Notes: generated by a model not told the origin, from the sequence alone. Counted from the first letter of the stretch, positions 33,864 to 47,811 are shown. The stretch: 64,000 bases of DNA from an uncultured Chthonomonas sp. (GCA_903951425.1 CAJBBX010000135.1:48836-112835), one strand, 5' to 3'. Made by a program: numbers and translations.

Positions 33864-35773
33864 CAGTTGGCCTCCTCGGCAAAGTCGCGCACCTCGGGCA
33901 GCTCGTTTAGAGCGTCCCAGAGGGTGTCAACGGCCCGGTCTGCCTCCTGCTGGAGGGCATCGAACTGCTTGTCGTCCACCACCTCCGGCATGCGCTTCAC
34001 CCCCATCAGGTAGAACTTGCACTTAGGCTCGGTGCCGGAGGGACGCACGGCGAGGGTGGCCCCATCCAAGCAGCCGCCGTCGCCGGCTAGGTCGAAGATC
34101 AGCAGGTCGTCGTTGGCGCACCGAAGCGGCTGCAGGGCCCGCCCGGTAAGCGGGTCCATGATGGGCGCCACCGCAAGGAGGGGACGGCCGTGCAGGTCGA
34201 TGGTACGGCCGACCTTTCGATCCGTGATGCGCTGGACCCGCATGCCGGCAATCTCGGCCGGTGGCCGATTGCGAAGCCGCGACATAAGGTTCAGCACCTT
34301 GTCGGCGCCCGCCTTGCCCCTGGCCATTGGACTCTCCAGGCGCTCACGATGGTAGCCGTAGCGGCGGTAGATGGCCCGCAGCAGGCCATGCAGCCCCGCA
34401 TCCGCATCGATGGTGGCCAGGTATGCGGCACATTCGGCCAGGAGAACGGCGGCGTTGGCACCGTCCTTGTCGCGGGCGTGGGCGCCGCTCAGGTAGCCGT
34501 GGCTCTCCTCGGCGGCGAAGGCGATGCGCGTGGGGTCGTCGATGCTGTTAAGGACCGCCGCGACGTACTTGAAGCCCACCAGCAGGTCGTCGATGACGCC
34601 CACGCCGTAGTCACGGGCGATAGTGCCGATGAGCGGCGATGTCACCGCCGTGGTCAGCACAAGGTGATCAGGCCGCAGCAGGCCGAGCTCACGCCGCGAG
34701 TCGAGCACGTACCAGCAGAGCAACGCTCCGATCTGGTTGCCGGTGAGCGTCTCCCACACCGGGCCGCCCGCGGTCATGCGGCGTGCGGCGCAACCCACGC
34801 GGTCAGCATCCGGGTCCGTGGCGATGGCGAGGTCGGCGTCCAGTTCCATGGCCAGCGCTTGCGCCCAGTTCAGCGCACCAGGGAACTCAGGGTTCGGCGT
34901 ATGCTTGTGGACGTTGGGGAACTCGCCGTCGTGCGTCATCTGCGCCTCGACGGGATGGACGCGGGGGTAGCCCAGTGCGCTCAGGGCCGGAAGCACCGCC
35001 GTATCGCCAACCCCATGCAGGGGCGTGTAGACAAGCGTGATATCGCGCTCCGGGCGAAGGCTGCATCGGGTGACCGCCGCAATGTAGCCGGCATGCACAG
35101 TGTCGGGAGCGGTTTCGATGAGGCTGCCGTGGACTACGGGGTCGTATACCGGCAGGGGCGCCTCGCCTACGGCCTTAACTGCGTCCATCACCTCACGGTC
35201 AAAGGGCGGCACCAACTGCCCGCCGTCGGAGCTGTAGGCCTTGAAGCCGTTGTCGGCGGGCAGATTGTGCGATGCGCTGATCATGATGCCTGTGGCGGCC
35301 TTCATATGCAGGACGGCGTAGGATAGCTCGGGTGTCGACCTGGGCTCCGAGAAGAGGTAGACCCGGAAGCCCAGGGCCGCCAGGATCTGCGCCGCGCGGA
35401 CCGAGTACTCGTCGGAGGCCACGCGCGTATCGCGGGCGATCACGGCCGACGGCTGCCCCTGCCGTCCTTCCGCGACCCAGCGCGCCAGCGCCCACTGCCC
35501 CAGACCGGCCGCGCTCTCCCCGATCGTCCTCGCGTTGATGCGATTTGGCCCCACGCCCCGGGGGCCTCGGCGACCACCGGTACCGAACGGGATAGACTGG
35601 TAGAAGGCATCGCGAAGCTCCAGCCAGCGCCCGGCAGCCATCTCCTTCTCGATCTCGGGAACATAGGCCGAGTACTCCGGGTCTGTCAACCAGAGCATAA
35701 GGTTGGCGAGGGTAGCGTCGCTGAGTTCGACGTCCCCTGCCGCGTGGCGGAGGCTGAGTCCATCGTAGGCCAT
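33863..35773 (-). CDS. Phospho-sugar mutase (phosphoglucomutase/phosphomannomutase family)
   Basis: The enzyme interconverts sugar 1- and 6-phosphates. The 636 residues hold the four expected motifs: the phosphoserine loop TGIMISASHNL, the metal loop ATDPDADRVG, the sugar-binding loop AAEESHGYLSG and the phosphate-binding RPSGTEPK. A length near 600 residues with an N-terminal extension (IEKEMAAGRWLELRDAFYQSIPFGTGGRRG) is typical of the PGM2-like group. A TTGACC/TAGAAT promoter lies upstream. It could feed glucose-1-P or mannose-1-P to the nucleotide-sugar genes nearby. Confidence 0.9.
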   Translation of the reverse strand: MAYDGLSLRHAAGDVELSDATLANLMLWLTDPEYSAYVPEIEKEMAAGRWLELRDAFYQSIPFGTGGRRGPRGVGPNRINARTIGESAAGLGQWALARWVAEGRQGQPSAVIARDTRVASDEYSVRAAQILAALGFRVYLFSEPRSTPELSYAVLHMKAATGIMISASHNLPADNGFKAYSSDGGQLVPPFDREVMDAVKAVGEAPLPVYDPVVHGSLIETAPDTVHAGYIAAVTRCSLRPERDITLVYTPLHGVGDTAVLPALSALGYPRVHPVEAQMTHDGEFPNVHKHTPNPEFPGALNWAQALAMELDADLAIATDPDADRVGCAARRMTAGGPVWETLTGNQIGALLCWYVLDSRRELGLLRPDHLVLTTAVTSPLIGTIARDYGVGVIDDLLVGFKYVAAVLNSIDDPTRIAFAAEESHGYLSGAHARDKDGANAAVLLAECAAYLATIDADAGLHGLLRAIYRRYGYHRERLESPMARGKAGADKVLNLMSRLRNRPPAEIAGMRVQRITDRKVGRTIDLHGRPLLAVAPIMDPLTGRALQPLRCANDDLLIFDLAGDGGCLDGATLAVRPSGTEPKCKFYLMGVKRMPEVVDDKQFDALQQEADRAVDTLWDALNELPEVRDFAEEAN

Positions 35774-35805
35774 GTTGGGACCTCACAGGTGAAGGGAGTG
35801 ACGGC

Positions 35806-36576
35806 TTGGACCGGCAACCATCGCGTACGGCGCACATTCTAGCACCCGGTCTCCGTGGGGGTCAACGCGAACGCAACCGCGCTCGCGGTGTCCGGCTGTC
35901 ACACACCGCGTCGCTGCTGCTGCTCTGCCTCGCCGCGGCCGTGTGGTTACCGGGTTGCCGCCGCAGCACCACAGCGGCGCCCGCAGCGTCGGCATCGGCC
36001 GCTGTACCGCTGGCCGACTTCGCCGGAACCTGGCAGGTGCTCGAGGCCGATGACAAGGGCGATCGGCCGATCATCGACTTGGAGGTCTCCAGCGACCGAA
36101 TCGTGGGCCAAGTGAGCGGCACAGGCGCCTCGCTGGACCTGCGCCGTACTGCCGAGCGGAGGCTCGAGGGGACTTGCACCGTGGAGGACCAGACCTACGC
36201 AGCACGGGCCGACCTGGGCGCCGAAGGGGCCACACTGGTCGTGGTGCTGCTGCCGAAGGAGACCGAGCCGGATGTGGTCGTGGCCTGCAAGACCGGTCGC
36301 GCCGCTGCGCCGACGGCGAACCCTCGGGTAAGTACGGACGAGGACGCCATCAACGCAGTGAAGGCGCTTCCCGACGTGGCCCAGTGGCTCTCGGCCATCG
36401 GCACGACCAGTGAGGCGCGGATGGATATCGCAGCCGAGGAGCCCGACCTCTACGTAATCCACGCATACGAGGCGACCGGACCTGACGGCGACGTGATCGC
36501 CAACAGCAGCCACTGGTACATTGTGCGGCGCGACGCCGCGGTGGCACGCCGCATCTCGCCGCCCGACGGGACCTAG
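35806..36576 (+). CDS. Predicted lipoprotein
   Basis: The 256-residue protein has a lipobox (WLPGC at about residues 47-51) after a hydrophobic stretch SHTASLLLLCLAAAVWLPGC, so it is probably lipid-anchored. The mature part has no recognised domain. Two beta-rich halves are visible (FAGTWQVLEADDKG, then DLYVIHAYEATGPDGDVI). The start is TTG 35806 after AGGGAG. This gives an unusually long 30-residue N-terminus before the hydrophobic core, and no better in-frame start exists. The stop overlaps the stop of the convergent fucokinase gene by 4 bp (CTAG). Confidence 0.65.
   Translation: MDRQPSRTAHILAPGLRGGQRERNRARGVRLSHTASLLLLCLAAAVWLPGCRRSTTAAPAASASAAVPLADFAGTWQVLEADDKGDRPIIDLEVSSDRIVGQVSGTGASLDLRRTAERRLEGTCTVEDQTYAARADLGAEGATLVVVLLPKETEPDVVVACKTGRAAAPTANPRVSTDEDAINAVKALPDVAQWLSAIGTTSEARMDIAAEEPDLYVIHAYEATGPDGDVIANSSHWYIVRRDAAVARRISPPDGT
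35836..35865 (-). promoter_or_regulatory. Promoter for the phospho-sugar mutase operon
   Basis: On the minus strand TTGACC and TAGAAT are separated by 18 bp, giving a start near 35829 and a ~55-nt leader to the ATG at 35773. The element lies within the first codons of the divergent lipoprotein gene. Confidence 0.6.
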
Positions 36577-39449
36577 CTGGTCGTCACCTCCAGGCCTGTG
36601 CCGGAGACCGTCGGCTCCACGAACCGGGCGCGATCGTTGGGTGGAGCCTCGGTCAGGATGCGGCGAACCCGCGAGGCGGCCTCGTCGTCCTTGGCGAGCA
36701 TCAACAGGTAGCCGCCGCCGCCTGCACCCATCAGCGCAGATGCCTCGAGAAGGTCGGCCACGGGCTCGATGACGGCCTGCACACTGGGCGGATTGGTCCC
36801 GGCATCGAGACGCTGCTTTAGGCTCCACGTACACCGTACGCCCTCGCAGAGACCCGCCCAATCGTTGCGCTGCATGGCGTCCGCCACGGCCAGTGCGTTG
36901 GCGCCAATATCGCTAAGGATGGCCAGGCGCGGACCGTGGTTCAGGAACATGCCCCGCACGATCTCCTTGAGGATGCTCTTGGCCATACGGGTCAGGCCCG
37001 TGTAGTAGAGCATGATGCGCCTGCGGGATGAAGCGTCCGTCAGCAGGTAGTCGGGTAGCCACGCCACAACGGCAGTTTGGTCCATTCCGGGCGACGTCTC
37101 GACCAGCTTGACGCCGCGCAGCGCTCCGCCGATCTGGTCTTGCCATCCGCCGCCGGTGGTAAGCATCTGCTCCAGGGCAAGCACTCGCGAGACGACCGCC
37201 CGGTCGTCCCAGCCGAGCCCGCAGAGGCGGCTCAGCGCCGCCAGAAGGGCAGCGGAGAGAATGCTACTGGTGCCCAGCCCGGAGCCCTGCGGCACGGCGG
37301 CCAGAAGTGAAACCTCAAGTCCGCACCCGAAGGCGCGCAACTGGTCGGTCAGCGAGCCGTGCCCGTCCTGTGCGCTGAAGCGCGGCAGGAAGCCGGCCAG
37401 CGCCAGCGCAGCCCGAGCCAGCGTGAACTCGCAGCCGGGCTGGTCATAGGCGGCAATCTGGTCATACGTGGTAAGCAGTTCCTCGGTGCCGGCGTCGATG
37501 GAGCGGATGAGGATGCCCTGCCGCTGTGACGGCTTCACGAAGACCTGGATCGGCGGCTGGCCGTTCAGATCGACAGCCACGTTGACGACGCGTCCGCCAT
37601 GCTGGAGGCAGTAGGGCGGCGTGTCGGTCCAGCCTCCGGCCAAGTCAAGGCGCAACGGCGCCCGGGCCCAGACGATCTGGTCGCGCAGCACGCTGCAGAT
37701 CGGCTCGACACGGGCATCGGGCAGGCCGTTGAGCACCGCCTCACGCAGGCAGCCGAACGCCAGTCGCTCATCGGGCTCGGCATCGCCGCCACCCACGCGA
37801 GCCACCTCGGCGCACCACATGTGTTCGTGGACGACGTCCATCGGCTCGGAGACCTCGGCAGGGCCGTCAGGCTCGGGCAGGGCGCCGGCGGGAAGCTGCG
37901 CGGCTGCCTCAAGATCCAGGCGGTAGAAGACGCTCGTGCCACGGTGAGCGTAGATTGACGCCAGGGCATCAACGCTGCGGCGGTGGCGCTCCCGGGCAAT
38001 CTCCGCGAAGTCGAGCTTCTCGCTGATCCCGGCTGCCGAGAGGCGCGGCCCGCTGAGCCAGCGCCCAGCCCATCGCGCATCCTTGGCATCGGTCGAGGTC
38101 AGCCATTCCACGAAGGCTGGATCGATCTCGGACGGCGCCTGCAACGGGAACAGGGCCGTCTGCCGCGCGGGCATGGCGGGGTCGATCGCCGCGGTAGCCA
38201 CGTCAAGCCCCCGATCGGCCAGCCACCGCAGCGCCGGCTGCCCCAACAGGGTCGCGTCGGCAAGCGTCCCCTCCAGGCGATCGTCGAGGCCGTAGAACCG
38301 CAGGCAGACCTGACCATCGCCGACGGGGGCAAAGTCGAGGCAGGCGCCGGCGGGTAGAGGCAGCCGCCATGCGTTGCGCGGCGCGCCGGTGAGCATATGC
38401 TCGTGCTGGAGTTTCCACGTGGACGGGACGTCGGCGTTTTCGATCCAGAGGGTGTGGCTCCGCTCCAGGCGCGTCGACGGGTCGAAACGCGCGTTCTGGG
38501 CAATCTGGTCGGGGTGGCTCCGCAGTACGGCGGCGCCCCGCCGCCCCAGGCGCGAAGTCTGGAGCACGCTAACGGCCTGGATGAGGTTGCGGGCAGAGTT
38601 GAGGTGCAGGAACTCGGCGTTGGGGGCCTCCGCCACGGCGCAGGTCAGGTCCGAAAAGTCGGCATCGTGCCTCAGCGGCTGAGACCCGAGGGACTCGCCC
38701 AGGACACGGTAGAGGTCAAGCGGCGCCGCGTCCTCGTAGCCGGCGAGGCAGTTGGTCCTACGCAGAAGCCGCATCACGGCGCGCGGGCTCAACAGCCAGA
38801 CGCCGGTATCCACGAGGTACTTCCGCTCAGCCGCCAATCTGCGGATGCGGCGTGGCTCGGGCTTTTGCTCCACGAAGGCCAGGCGCCCGCCCTGTGGCTC
38901 CATGAAGAGCAGGCCGAAGCTCTGGGCCAACTCCGGCTCCAGACGAACGCCGAGGATCACGACGTCGGCCTCGGGAAGGCGGCCCAGGAGACCGGAGAAG
39001 CGGAGCAGCGTGTCCCCGCTGGCAACCAGCACGGAGCTTGCCGGATGCGCCGCGGCCAGGATGCGCTCGAGCCACGGGGCTTGCAGATCCAGCAACGTCT
39101 GGTCGAGCCGCTGACCGAAGGAGCCGCGCAGGACAGGCATGGGCGTCAGCGGAACGCCCCACGGGTCGTAGGGCGGCAACGCGTGGCTTGGGGCGCCACC
39201 GAGGACGGCAACCGAGGCCTTCGCCCTGAGCCACTCCTCCCAACACGTCGGTCCGCCCGCATGGGCTCGGGCCGACGCAAGAAGGGCGGCCAGGCCGCCA
39301 CCCGAACCCAGGGCCCTGCCCGGAGGATCGCCGGCGGCATACCACCCAGGCGCGGCTCCGCCGGCGTTGAGCCACTCGGCGGCTCGCACGGGCAACGAGA
39401 CGAGCCGCCGGACGGCCGCGGGGTCGGATCGTCGGTCTCTGGCGATCAC
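36573..39449 (-). CDS. Bifunctional fucokinase/GDP-fucose pyrophosphorylase (Fkp-like)
   Basis: The 958-residue protein matches the two-domain Fkp of Bacteroides (~950 residues), which makes GDP-L-fucose from free fucose by salvage. The N-terminal half has the nucleotidyltransferase features (GRALGSGGGLAALLASARAH, a following GG loop, and QTLLDLQ). The C-terminal GHMP kinase has ARAPLRLDLAGGWTDTPPY, the ATP loop PQGSGLGTSSILSAALLAAL, TGGGWQDQIGG and ALMGAGGGGYLLML. I place the start at GTG 39449, 6 nt after GGAGGAGG, rather than at the upstream TTG. Related GHMP sugar kinases (such as heptose kinases) cannot be fully excluded. Confidence 0.82.
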   Translation of the reverse strand: MIARDRRSDPAAVRRLVSLPVRAAEWLNAGGAAPGWYAAGDPPGRALGSGGGLAALLASARAHAGGPTCWEEWLRAKASVAVLGGAPSHALPPYDPWGVPLTPMPVLRGSFGQRLDQTLLDLQAPWLERILAAAHPASSVLVASGDTLLRFSGLLGRLPEADVVILGVRLEPELAQSFGLLFMEPQGGRLAFVEQKPEPRRIRRLAAERKYLVDTGVWLLSPRAVMRLLRRTNCLAGYEDAAPLDLYRVLGESLGSQPLRHDADFSDLTCAVAEAPNAEFLHLNSARNLIQAVSVLQTSRLGRRGAAVLRSHPDQIAQNARFDPSTRLERSHTLWIENADVPSTWKLQHEHMLTGAPRNAWRLPLPAGACLDFAPVGDGQVCLRFYGLDDRLEGTLADATLLGQPALRWLADRGLDVATAAIDPAMPARQTALFPLQAPSEIDPAFVEWLTSTDAKDARWAGRWLSGPRLSAAGISEKLDFAEIARERHRRSVDALASIYAHRGTSVFYRLDLEAAAQLPAGALPEPDGPAEVSEPMDVVHEHMWCAEVARVGGGDAEPDERLAFGCLREAVLNGLPDARVEPICSVLRDQIVWARAPLRLDLAGGWTDTPPYCLQHGGRVVNVAVDLNGQPPIQVFVKPSQRQGILIRSIDAGTEELLTTYDQIAAYDQPGCEFTLARAALALAGFLPRFSAQDGHGSLTDQLRAFGCGLEVSLLAAVPQGSGLGTSSILSAALLAALSRLCGLGWDDRAVVSRVLALEQMLTTGGGWQDQIGGALRGVKLVETSPGMDQTAVVAWLPDYLLTDASSRRRIMLYYTGLTRMAKSILKEIVRGMFLNHGPRLAILSDIGANALAVADAMQRNDWAGLCEGVRCTWSLKQRLDAGTNPPSVQAVIEPVADLLEASALMGAGGGGYLLMLAKDDEAASRVRRILTEAPPNDRARFVEPTVSGTGLEVTTS

Positions 39450-39495
39450 GTGCGCCTCCTCCAGGACCGCCAAACGCTTCGGCCCATTACGGAAG

Positions 39496-39546
39496 AGGGC
39501 CCGGCGTAGCGCGTATACGGCGCCTTGCCGGGCCCTTGGTTACGTC
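39496..39546 (-). terminator. Terminator after rpoC
   Basis: AGGGCCCGGC and GCCGGGCCCT form a perfect 10-bp stem around a 31-nt interior that can itself pair (GGCGCC and a GTATAC core), starting 15 bp after the rpoC stop. On the minus strand it is followed by CTTCC, a weak pyrimidine tract. Confidence 0.55.
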
Positions 39547-39560
39547 AGTGCCGGCTCGGG

Positions 39561-42500
39561 TCAGTCGACAGTCAGGTCGGCGACCGCCGGAACCAGCACC
39601 TCATCATCCAGCTCGGGCGCGATATCGATATCGTCATCGATGACATCGTCCTCGCCGCTAATCTCCAGCATGCCATGGATCGTCTCGCGGTCCAGCGCGC
39701 CCGCCGCGGCCCGAGCGGCAGGCTCCACCACAATGGCGCCGCCATCCGGCAACGCGGGCTCCATGCTCCTATAGCGCGGTAGGCCCGTGCCTGCCGGGAT
39801 GAGGCGACCGATGATGACGTTCTCCTTCAGGCCGACGAGCTCGTCCTTCTTGCCCCGGACGGCGGCCTCGGTAAGGACGCGGGTCGTCTTCTGGAACGAG
39901 GCAGCCGAGAGGAAGCTGTCCGTCGCCAGCGAGGCATCGGTGATGCCGAGGAGCACCCAGTCAGCCGTGGCCTGAGTGCCGTTGGAGTCCATCACCTGCG
40001 TGTTGGCATCCTCGAAGGCGAACTTGTCCACGATCTGGCCGGGCAGGAACGGCGTGTTGCCCTGCTGGATGATGCGCCGCTTCTTCAGCATCTGGCGGAC
40101 GATGACCTCGACGTGCTTGTCGTTGATGTCCACGCCCTGGCCCTTGTAGACGTGCTGGATCTCCTGGATAAGGTACTCCTGCAGCCCCTTGGGACCCATG
40201 AGTTCCAGAACCTTGTGCGGGTCGAGCGGTCCTTCCGTTAGGCGGTCGCCGGGGGCGACCACATCGTCGACCTCCACCTCGAGTTCACCGCGGTAGGGCA
40301 CCAGAATAGTGCGCCGCACTTGGACCTCGGGCAGCTCCAGATCCTTCACCTTGCGCGACAGCTTCTCGATGATGGTCTCACCGGCGCGGACGACAACGTC
40401 GCCGGTGCCCGGATCGATGATGTCCTCGGCGATAACCTCGCCCACCAGCTTTATGGTCGGGTCCGTAAGCCGTAGCGGTGAGTGGATCACCACGTGGCGA
40501 AGCCCCTTGCGGTCGATGTCGACGACCTTGCCTTCCATCTCGGTGATGATGGCCTGACCCTTCGGCCGCCGCGCCTCGAAGAGCTCCACGACGCGCAGGA
40601 GTCCGCGGACCTGGTCTTCAAGGACCTTGAGGACCGCCTGTACCGACCGGGCGCGCTCACGGGAGCCACCCTCTTCCTCGAAGTTGACGTGGCCGCGGCG
40701 GATGTCCTCATGCAACTCGCGCAGTGCGCTCTGCCGCTTCTGCTTAACGTTGGCGACGCCCACGAGCTCCTTGCCTGCGACGCCACCGGTGTGGAACGTT
40801 CGCATGGTGAGCTGCGTTCCGGGCTCTCCGATGGACTGTGCAGCGATGATGCCCACTGCGACGCCGATGTCCACGGGCTGCCCGGTGGCAAGATCGCGGC
40901 CATAGCAGGTGGCGCAGACGCCCTGCCGCAGTTCGCAGGTCAGGACCGAGCGGACCGTGATCTCCAGCGAGCTCGTGATGTTCTGGATGGCGTCGGCCTT
41001 CTTCGGCTTGTGGCCGGCGGCGACACGGCGAACGCCGCGCGCAACCAGCTCCTCGGCCTCGGGCTTGGTCATCGCGCCGCCGACGTGGTGCAGCACCTCG
41101 CCGGTCGCCTCATCCACGATATCGCCGGTGGCGATGCGGATCCCATCGAGCCTGCGGGCCATCTCGTCGGTGATCTCGGCGTTGGCCTCCACCAAGACCT
41201 CGCCCGTGAAGGGATCGACCACGTCGTGGACCGGGTGGCGGCCGCGGACGCGCTCGCTGAGCTTCTCCAAAGGCTCGTTGTCCTTGAAGATCTCCTTGAC
41301 CTTGATGCCCTGGAGGGTGCGGCAGTCGCAATGGCGCACGATGACGTCCTGCGCCACGTCGACGAGGCGGCGGGTGAGGTACCCGGCATCGGCGGTGCGG
41401 AGCGCGGTGTCGGCGAGGCCCTTGCGGGCGCCGTGCGTCGACACGAAGTACTCGAGAACGTTGAGGCCTTCGTGGAAGTTCGACTTGATCGGCAGGTCCT
41501 CGATCAGGTTTCCGAACGGGTCGGCCATGAGGCCGCGCATACCCGACAGCTGCGTCATCTGCTTCGATGAGCCTCTGGCGCCCGAGTCGATGATCTGGTA
41601 GATCGGGTTGTACGGGTGGATGCCGTCCATGATGGCTTCGGCGACCCGCTCTGAGGCGCTCATCCAGAGGTTGAGGACGTGCTGCTTGCGCTCGCCGAGA
41701 GTGATGTTGCCGCGCCGGTACTGGCGGTTGATGCCCGCAACGTCGGCTTCCGTCTCGTTCAGGATCGAGTCGCGCTTCTCGGGGACCTCCATGTCGGTCA
41801 TGGCGATCGTCACGCCCGAGAGCGTGGCGTATTTGAAGCCGAGCTGCTTGACGTCGTCCAGGAACTTAATGGTGGTCTCCTTGCCCATGCGCTCATGGAC
41901 CTCGGCGACCATCTCGGCGATGCCCTTCTTGGTCAGCGTCTTAAAGAGGTACTTGTCCTCATAACGCATGTCCTCAGGCAGGATGCTGTTCAACACGAGC
42001 CGACCGTAGGTCGTGGGCTTGGTCGGCGGCGCACCGACGACGACCGACTCGCCGTGCCGATGCACACGCACCTGGATCGGATCGTGCAGGTGGATCTTGT
42101 TCGCGTCGTATGCCAGCGCGACCTCCTCCGGACTGGAGAAGATCTCGGGATAGGTCTCGATGGGATCGCCGTTCACATCGCGCTCACGCAGGCTCGTCAG
42201 GTAATACGAACCGAGCACGAGGTCCTGGATCGGCGCCACGATCGGGTTGCCGTTCGCAGGCGAGAAGAGGTTGTGCGAAGAGAGCATGAGTACGCGCGCC
42301 TCGGCCTGGGCGTAGGCCGACAGGGGCACGTGAACAGCCATCTGGTCGCCGTCGAAGTCCGCATTGAACGCATGGCAGACCAACGGGTGGATTTGAATCG
42401 CCTTGCCGTCGACCAGCACCGGCTCGAAGGCCTGGATGCCAAGCCTGTGGAGTGTGGGGGCGCGGTTGAGCATGACCGGGTGCTCGCGGATCACCTCTTC

Positions 42501-44009
42501 CAGGGCATCCCAGACCTCGGGGCGCATCTTGTCGATCATGCGCTTGGCGGTCTTGATGTTGGTGGTGTAGCCGCGCTCCACGAGCGTCTTCATCACGAAG
42601 GGCTTGAAGAGCTCGAGCGCCATCTCCTTGGGCAGGCCGCACTGGTGCAGCTTGAGGTGCGGGCCAACGACGATGACGGAGCGGCCCGAGTAGTCCACGC
42701 GCTTGCCGAGCAGGTTCTTGCGGAACCGGCCTTCCTTGCCCTTGAGCATGTCGCTGAGCGACTTCAACGGGCGGTTGGTGGAACCGACCACAGGGCGCGT
42801 GCGTCGGCCGTTGTCGATCAGCGCGTCGACGGCCTCCTGCAGTAGCCGCTTCTCGTGGTTGACAATGCTCTCGGGAGCGCGGATTTCCGTGATCTTGCGC
42901 AGGCGGTTGTTTCGGTTGATGATGCGGCGGTAGAGGTCGTTCAGGTCTGACGTGGCGAAGCGGCCGCCGTCCAGCTGCACCATGGGCCGAAGCTCAGGCG
43001 AGATGACGGGGATGCACTCAAGAATCATCCATGACGGGTGCGAGCCGCTCTGGATGAAGGCCTCGGTCACCTCGAGTCGCTTAATGGCGCGAAGGCGGCG
43101 CGGGCCGGGCACGTTGGCGATCTCGTTGCGAAGCGTGCGGGCCAGGGCCTCCAGGTCGATCTCGTCGAGGAGCTGCTTGACGGCGACGCCGCCCATGCCT
43201 GCCGTGACGACGGTCTCAAACGTGGGGTCGGCGTGGCGCGCGGCTGCGTCGACGAGGCGCTCCAGGGCCCGCCAGTCGTCCTCGTCGATGAGCTTCTTCT
43301 TCTCAACGCCCTCGATGACGGTCAAGGCGTGCTCGAGCTCGTGGATGCGGTCGTCGGCGTCGCGCGACTCCTGCTCCAGGCGCACCAGATGCTCACGCTC
43401 CTTCCGGGCGATGGCATCGGCGTCCCAGCGCTCTTCCTCAGGCGTCTCCTCGGAAGTGCGCCGGATGCGCTCGGTGATGAAGCTGTCGCGGATGCGCTCC
43501 AGCCCCTCGTCCCGGTCCTCACGGATCTGGTCGATCTCGGCCGAGGCTGCGTCGCGGATCTTATCCATCTCGTCTTTGATGCGCGTGTGATCGACGGACG
43601 TGACAATGTAGCTGGCGAAGTAGAGCACCTTCTCAAGGGCGCGCGGAGGCACGTCCAGAATCAGCGACAACGGGCTGGGGACGCCCTTCAGGTACCAGAT
43701 GTGGCAGACCGGCGCAGCCAGCTCGATGTGGCCCATCCGCTCGCGACGAACCTTGCTGCGGGTGACTTCAACGCCGCAACGATCGCAGGTAATGCCCCGG
43801 AACTTAACCTTCTTGTAGCGGCCGCAGTGGCACTCCCAGTCCTTGACCGGGCCGAAGATGCGCTCACAGAAGAGGCCGTCCCGCTCCGGCTTAAAGCTCC
43901 GGTAGTTGATGGTCTCGGGCTTCTTGACCTCGCCAAAAGACCAGGTCCTTATCTCGTCGGGCGATGCAATCCCGATACGAATCTTTGAGAAGGTGCTGGA
44001 GTCGGCCAT
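39561..44009 (-). CDS. rpoC: DNA-directed RNA polymerase subunit beta'
   Basis: This is the catalytic beta' subunit of RNA polymerase. Landmarks in order are the N-terminal zinc finger ([20 protein letters not shown]), the clamp region, the rudder/lid segment with [20 protein letters not shown], the catalytic [12 protein letters not shown] triple-Asp motif, the trigger-loop region (RTFHTGGVA) and the second zinc site (CDCRTLQG with CATCYGRD). The length of 1,482 residues is above that of E. coli (1,407). An insertion with [13 protein letters not shown] and [10 protein letters not shown] repeats lies in the C-terminal half. A GGGAGGG site precedes the ATG. The 187-bp gap after rpoB holds a CCCC-TCGC-GGGG hairpin (44173-44184). 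Confidence 0.97.
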   Translation of the reverse strand: MADSSTFSKIRIGIASPDEIRTWSFGEVKKPETINYRSFKPERDGLFCERIFGPVKDWECHCGRYKKVKFRGITCDRCGVEVTRSKVRRERMGHIELAAPVCHIWYLKGVPSPLSLILDVPPRALEKVLYFASYIVTSVDHTRIKDEMDKIRDAASAEIDQIREDRDEGLERIRDSFITERIRRTSEETPEEERWDADAIARKEREHLVRLEQESRDADDRIHELEHALTVIEGVEKKKLIDEDDWRALERLVDAAARHADPTFETVVTAGMGGVAVKQLLDEIDLEALARTLRNEIANVPGPRRLRAIKRLEVTEAFIQSGSHPSWMILECIPVISPELRPMVQLDGGRFATSDLNDLYRRIINRNNRLRKITEIRAPESIVNHEKRLLQEAVDALIDNGRRTRPVVGSTNRPLKSLSDMLKGKEGRFRKNLLGKRVDYSGRSVIVVGPHLKLHQCGLPKEMALELFKPFVMKTLVERGYTTNIKTAKRMIDKMRPEVWDALEEVIREHPVMLNRAPTLHRLGIQAFEPVLVDGKAIQIHPLVCHAFNADFDGDQMAVHVPLSAYAQAEARVLMLSSHNLFSPANGNPIVAPIQDLVLGSYYLTSLRERDVNGDPIETYPEIFSSPEEVALAYDANKIHLHDPIQVRVHRHGESVVVGAPPTKPTTYGRLVLNSILPEDMRYEDKYLFKTLTKKGIAEMVAEVHERMGKETTIKFLDDVKQLGFKYATLSGVTIAMTDMEVPEKRDSILNETEADVAGINRQYRRGNITLGERKQHVLNLWMSASERVAEAIMDGIHPYNPIYQIIDSGARGSSKQMTQLSGMRGLMADPFGNLIEDLPIKSNFHEGLNVLEYFVSTHGARKGLADTALRTADAGYLTRRLVDVAQDVIVRHCDCRTLQGIKVKEIFKDNEPLEKLSERVRGRHPVHDVVDPFTGEVLVEANAEITDEMARRLDGIRIATGDIVDEATGEVLHHVGGAMTKPEAEELVARGVRRVAAGHKPKKADAIQNITSSLEITVRSVLTCELRQGVCATCYGRDLATGQPVDIGVAVGIIAAQSIGEPGTQLTMRTFHTGGVAGKELVGVANVKQKRQSALRELHEDIRRGHVNFEEEGGSRERARSVQAVLKVLEDQVRGLLRVVELFEARRPKGQAIITEMEGKVVDIDRKGLRHVVIHSPLRLTDPTIKLVGEVIAEDIIDPGTGDVVVRAGETIIEKLSRKVKDLELPEVQVRRTILVPYRGELEVEVDDVVAPGDRLTEGPLDPHKVLELMGPKGLQEYLIQEIQHVYKGQGVDINDKHVEVIVRQMLKKRRIIQQGNTPFLPGQIVDKFAFEDANTQVMDSNGTQATADWVLLGITDASLATDSFLSAASFQKTTRVLTEAAVRGKKDELVGLKENVIIGRLIPAGTGLPRYRSMEPALPDGGAIVVEPAARAAAGALDRETIHGMLEISGEDDVIDDDIDIAPELDDEVLVPAVADLTVD

Positions 44010-44196
44010 TTACAACCCTCCCGTCCGCTCTACACGCGAACATACCGCGCCGGCCCGCCGGGCGCTACACTGCCCGGAAACCGGTACGAACTTGCTAATG
44101 AAACAGGCGAACGCCGCCGGACCCGGAGCCTTGCGGCCCTGGACCCGGCAGCTTCGCAACGTTGCAGTCATGCCCCTCGCGGGGTGTCAAACCGAT

Positions 44197-47697
<3,501 letters not shown>

Positions 47698-47811
47698 GGC
47701 ATCGGGGCCCAGCTTCTGCTCTAGTTCCTCAAGGGCGACCCAGATCAGATCATCGCCGTTGGGCCGAGCCGTCTCCGCGTCGCGCTCGGCGATGGTATCG
47801 ATGATGCGCTA
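47698..47811 (-). other. In-frame TAG and open reading frame joining the two rpoB parts
   Basis: Reading the minus strand, the upstream fragment ends GEIIADAG-TAG, and the same frame continues without any stop as [20 protein letters not shown] and [17 protein letters not shown] into the ATG at 47697. There is no frameshift and only one codon is affected. CAG to TAG would be a single C-to-T change. The codon lies in an insertion of the beta lobe that carries DPDTGEI/DPATGEV repeats. The stop is followed by C, a context often associated with weaker termination. Confidence 0.9.

Noticed and set aside
38397-39509. Plus-strand ORF (370 aa) opposite the fucokinase gene
   Set aside because: It is a shadow of the nucleotidyltransferase domain. 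The product is rich in Gly, Arg and His, without domain features.
40482-42845. Several long plus-strand ORFs opposite rpoC
   Set aside because: They are Leu/Val/Asp/Gly-rich antisense translations of a confidently identified gene and have no signals of their own.
47809-47811. Pyrrolysine or other global recoding of TAG
   Set aside because: Many ordinary genes in the window, including rpoB itself, terminate with TAG at the expected family length, and no Pyl genes are seen.
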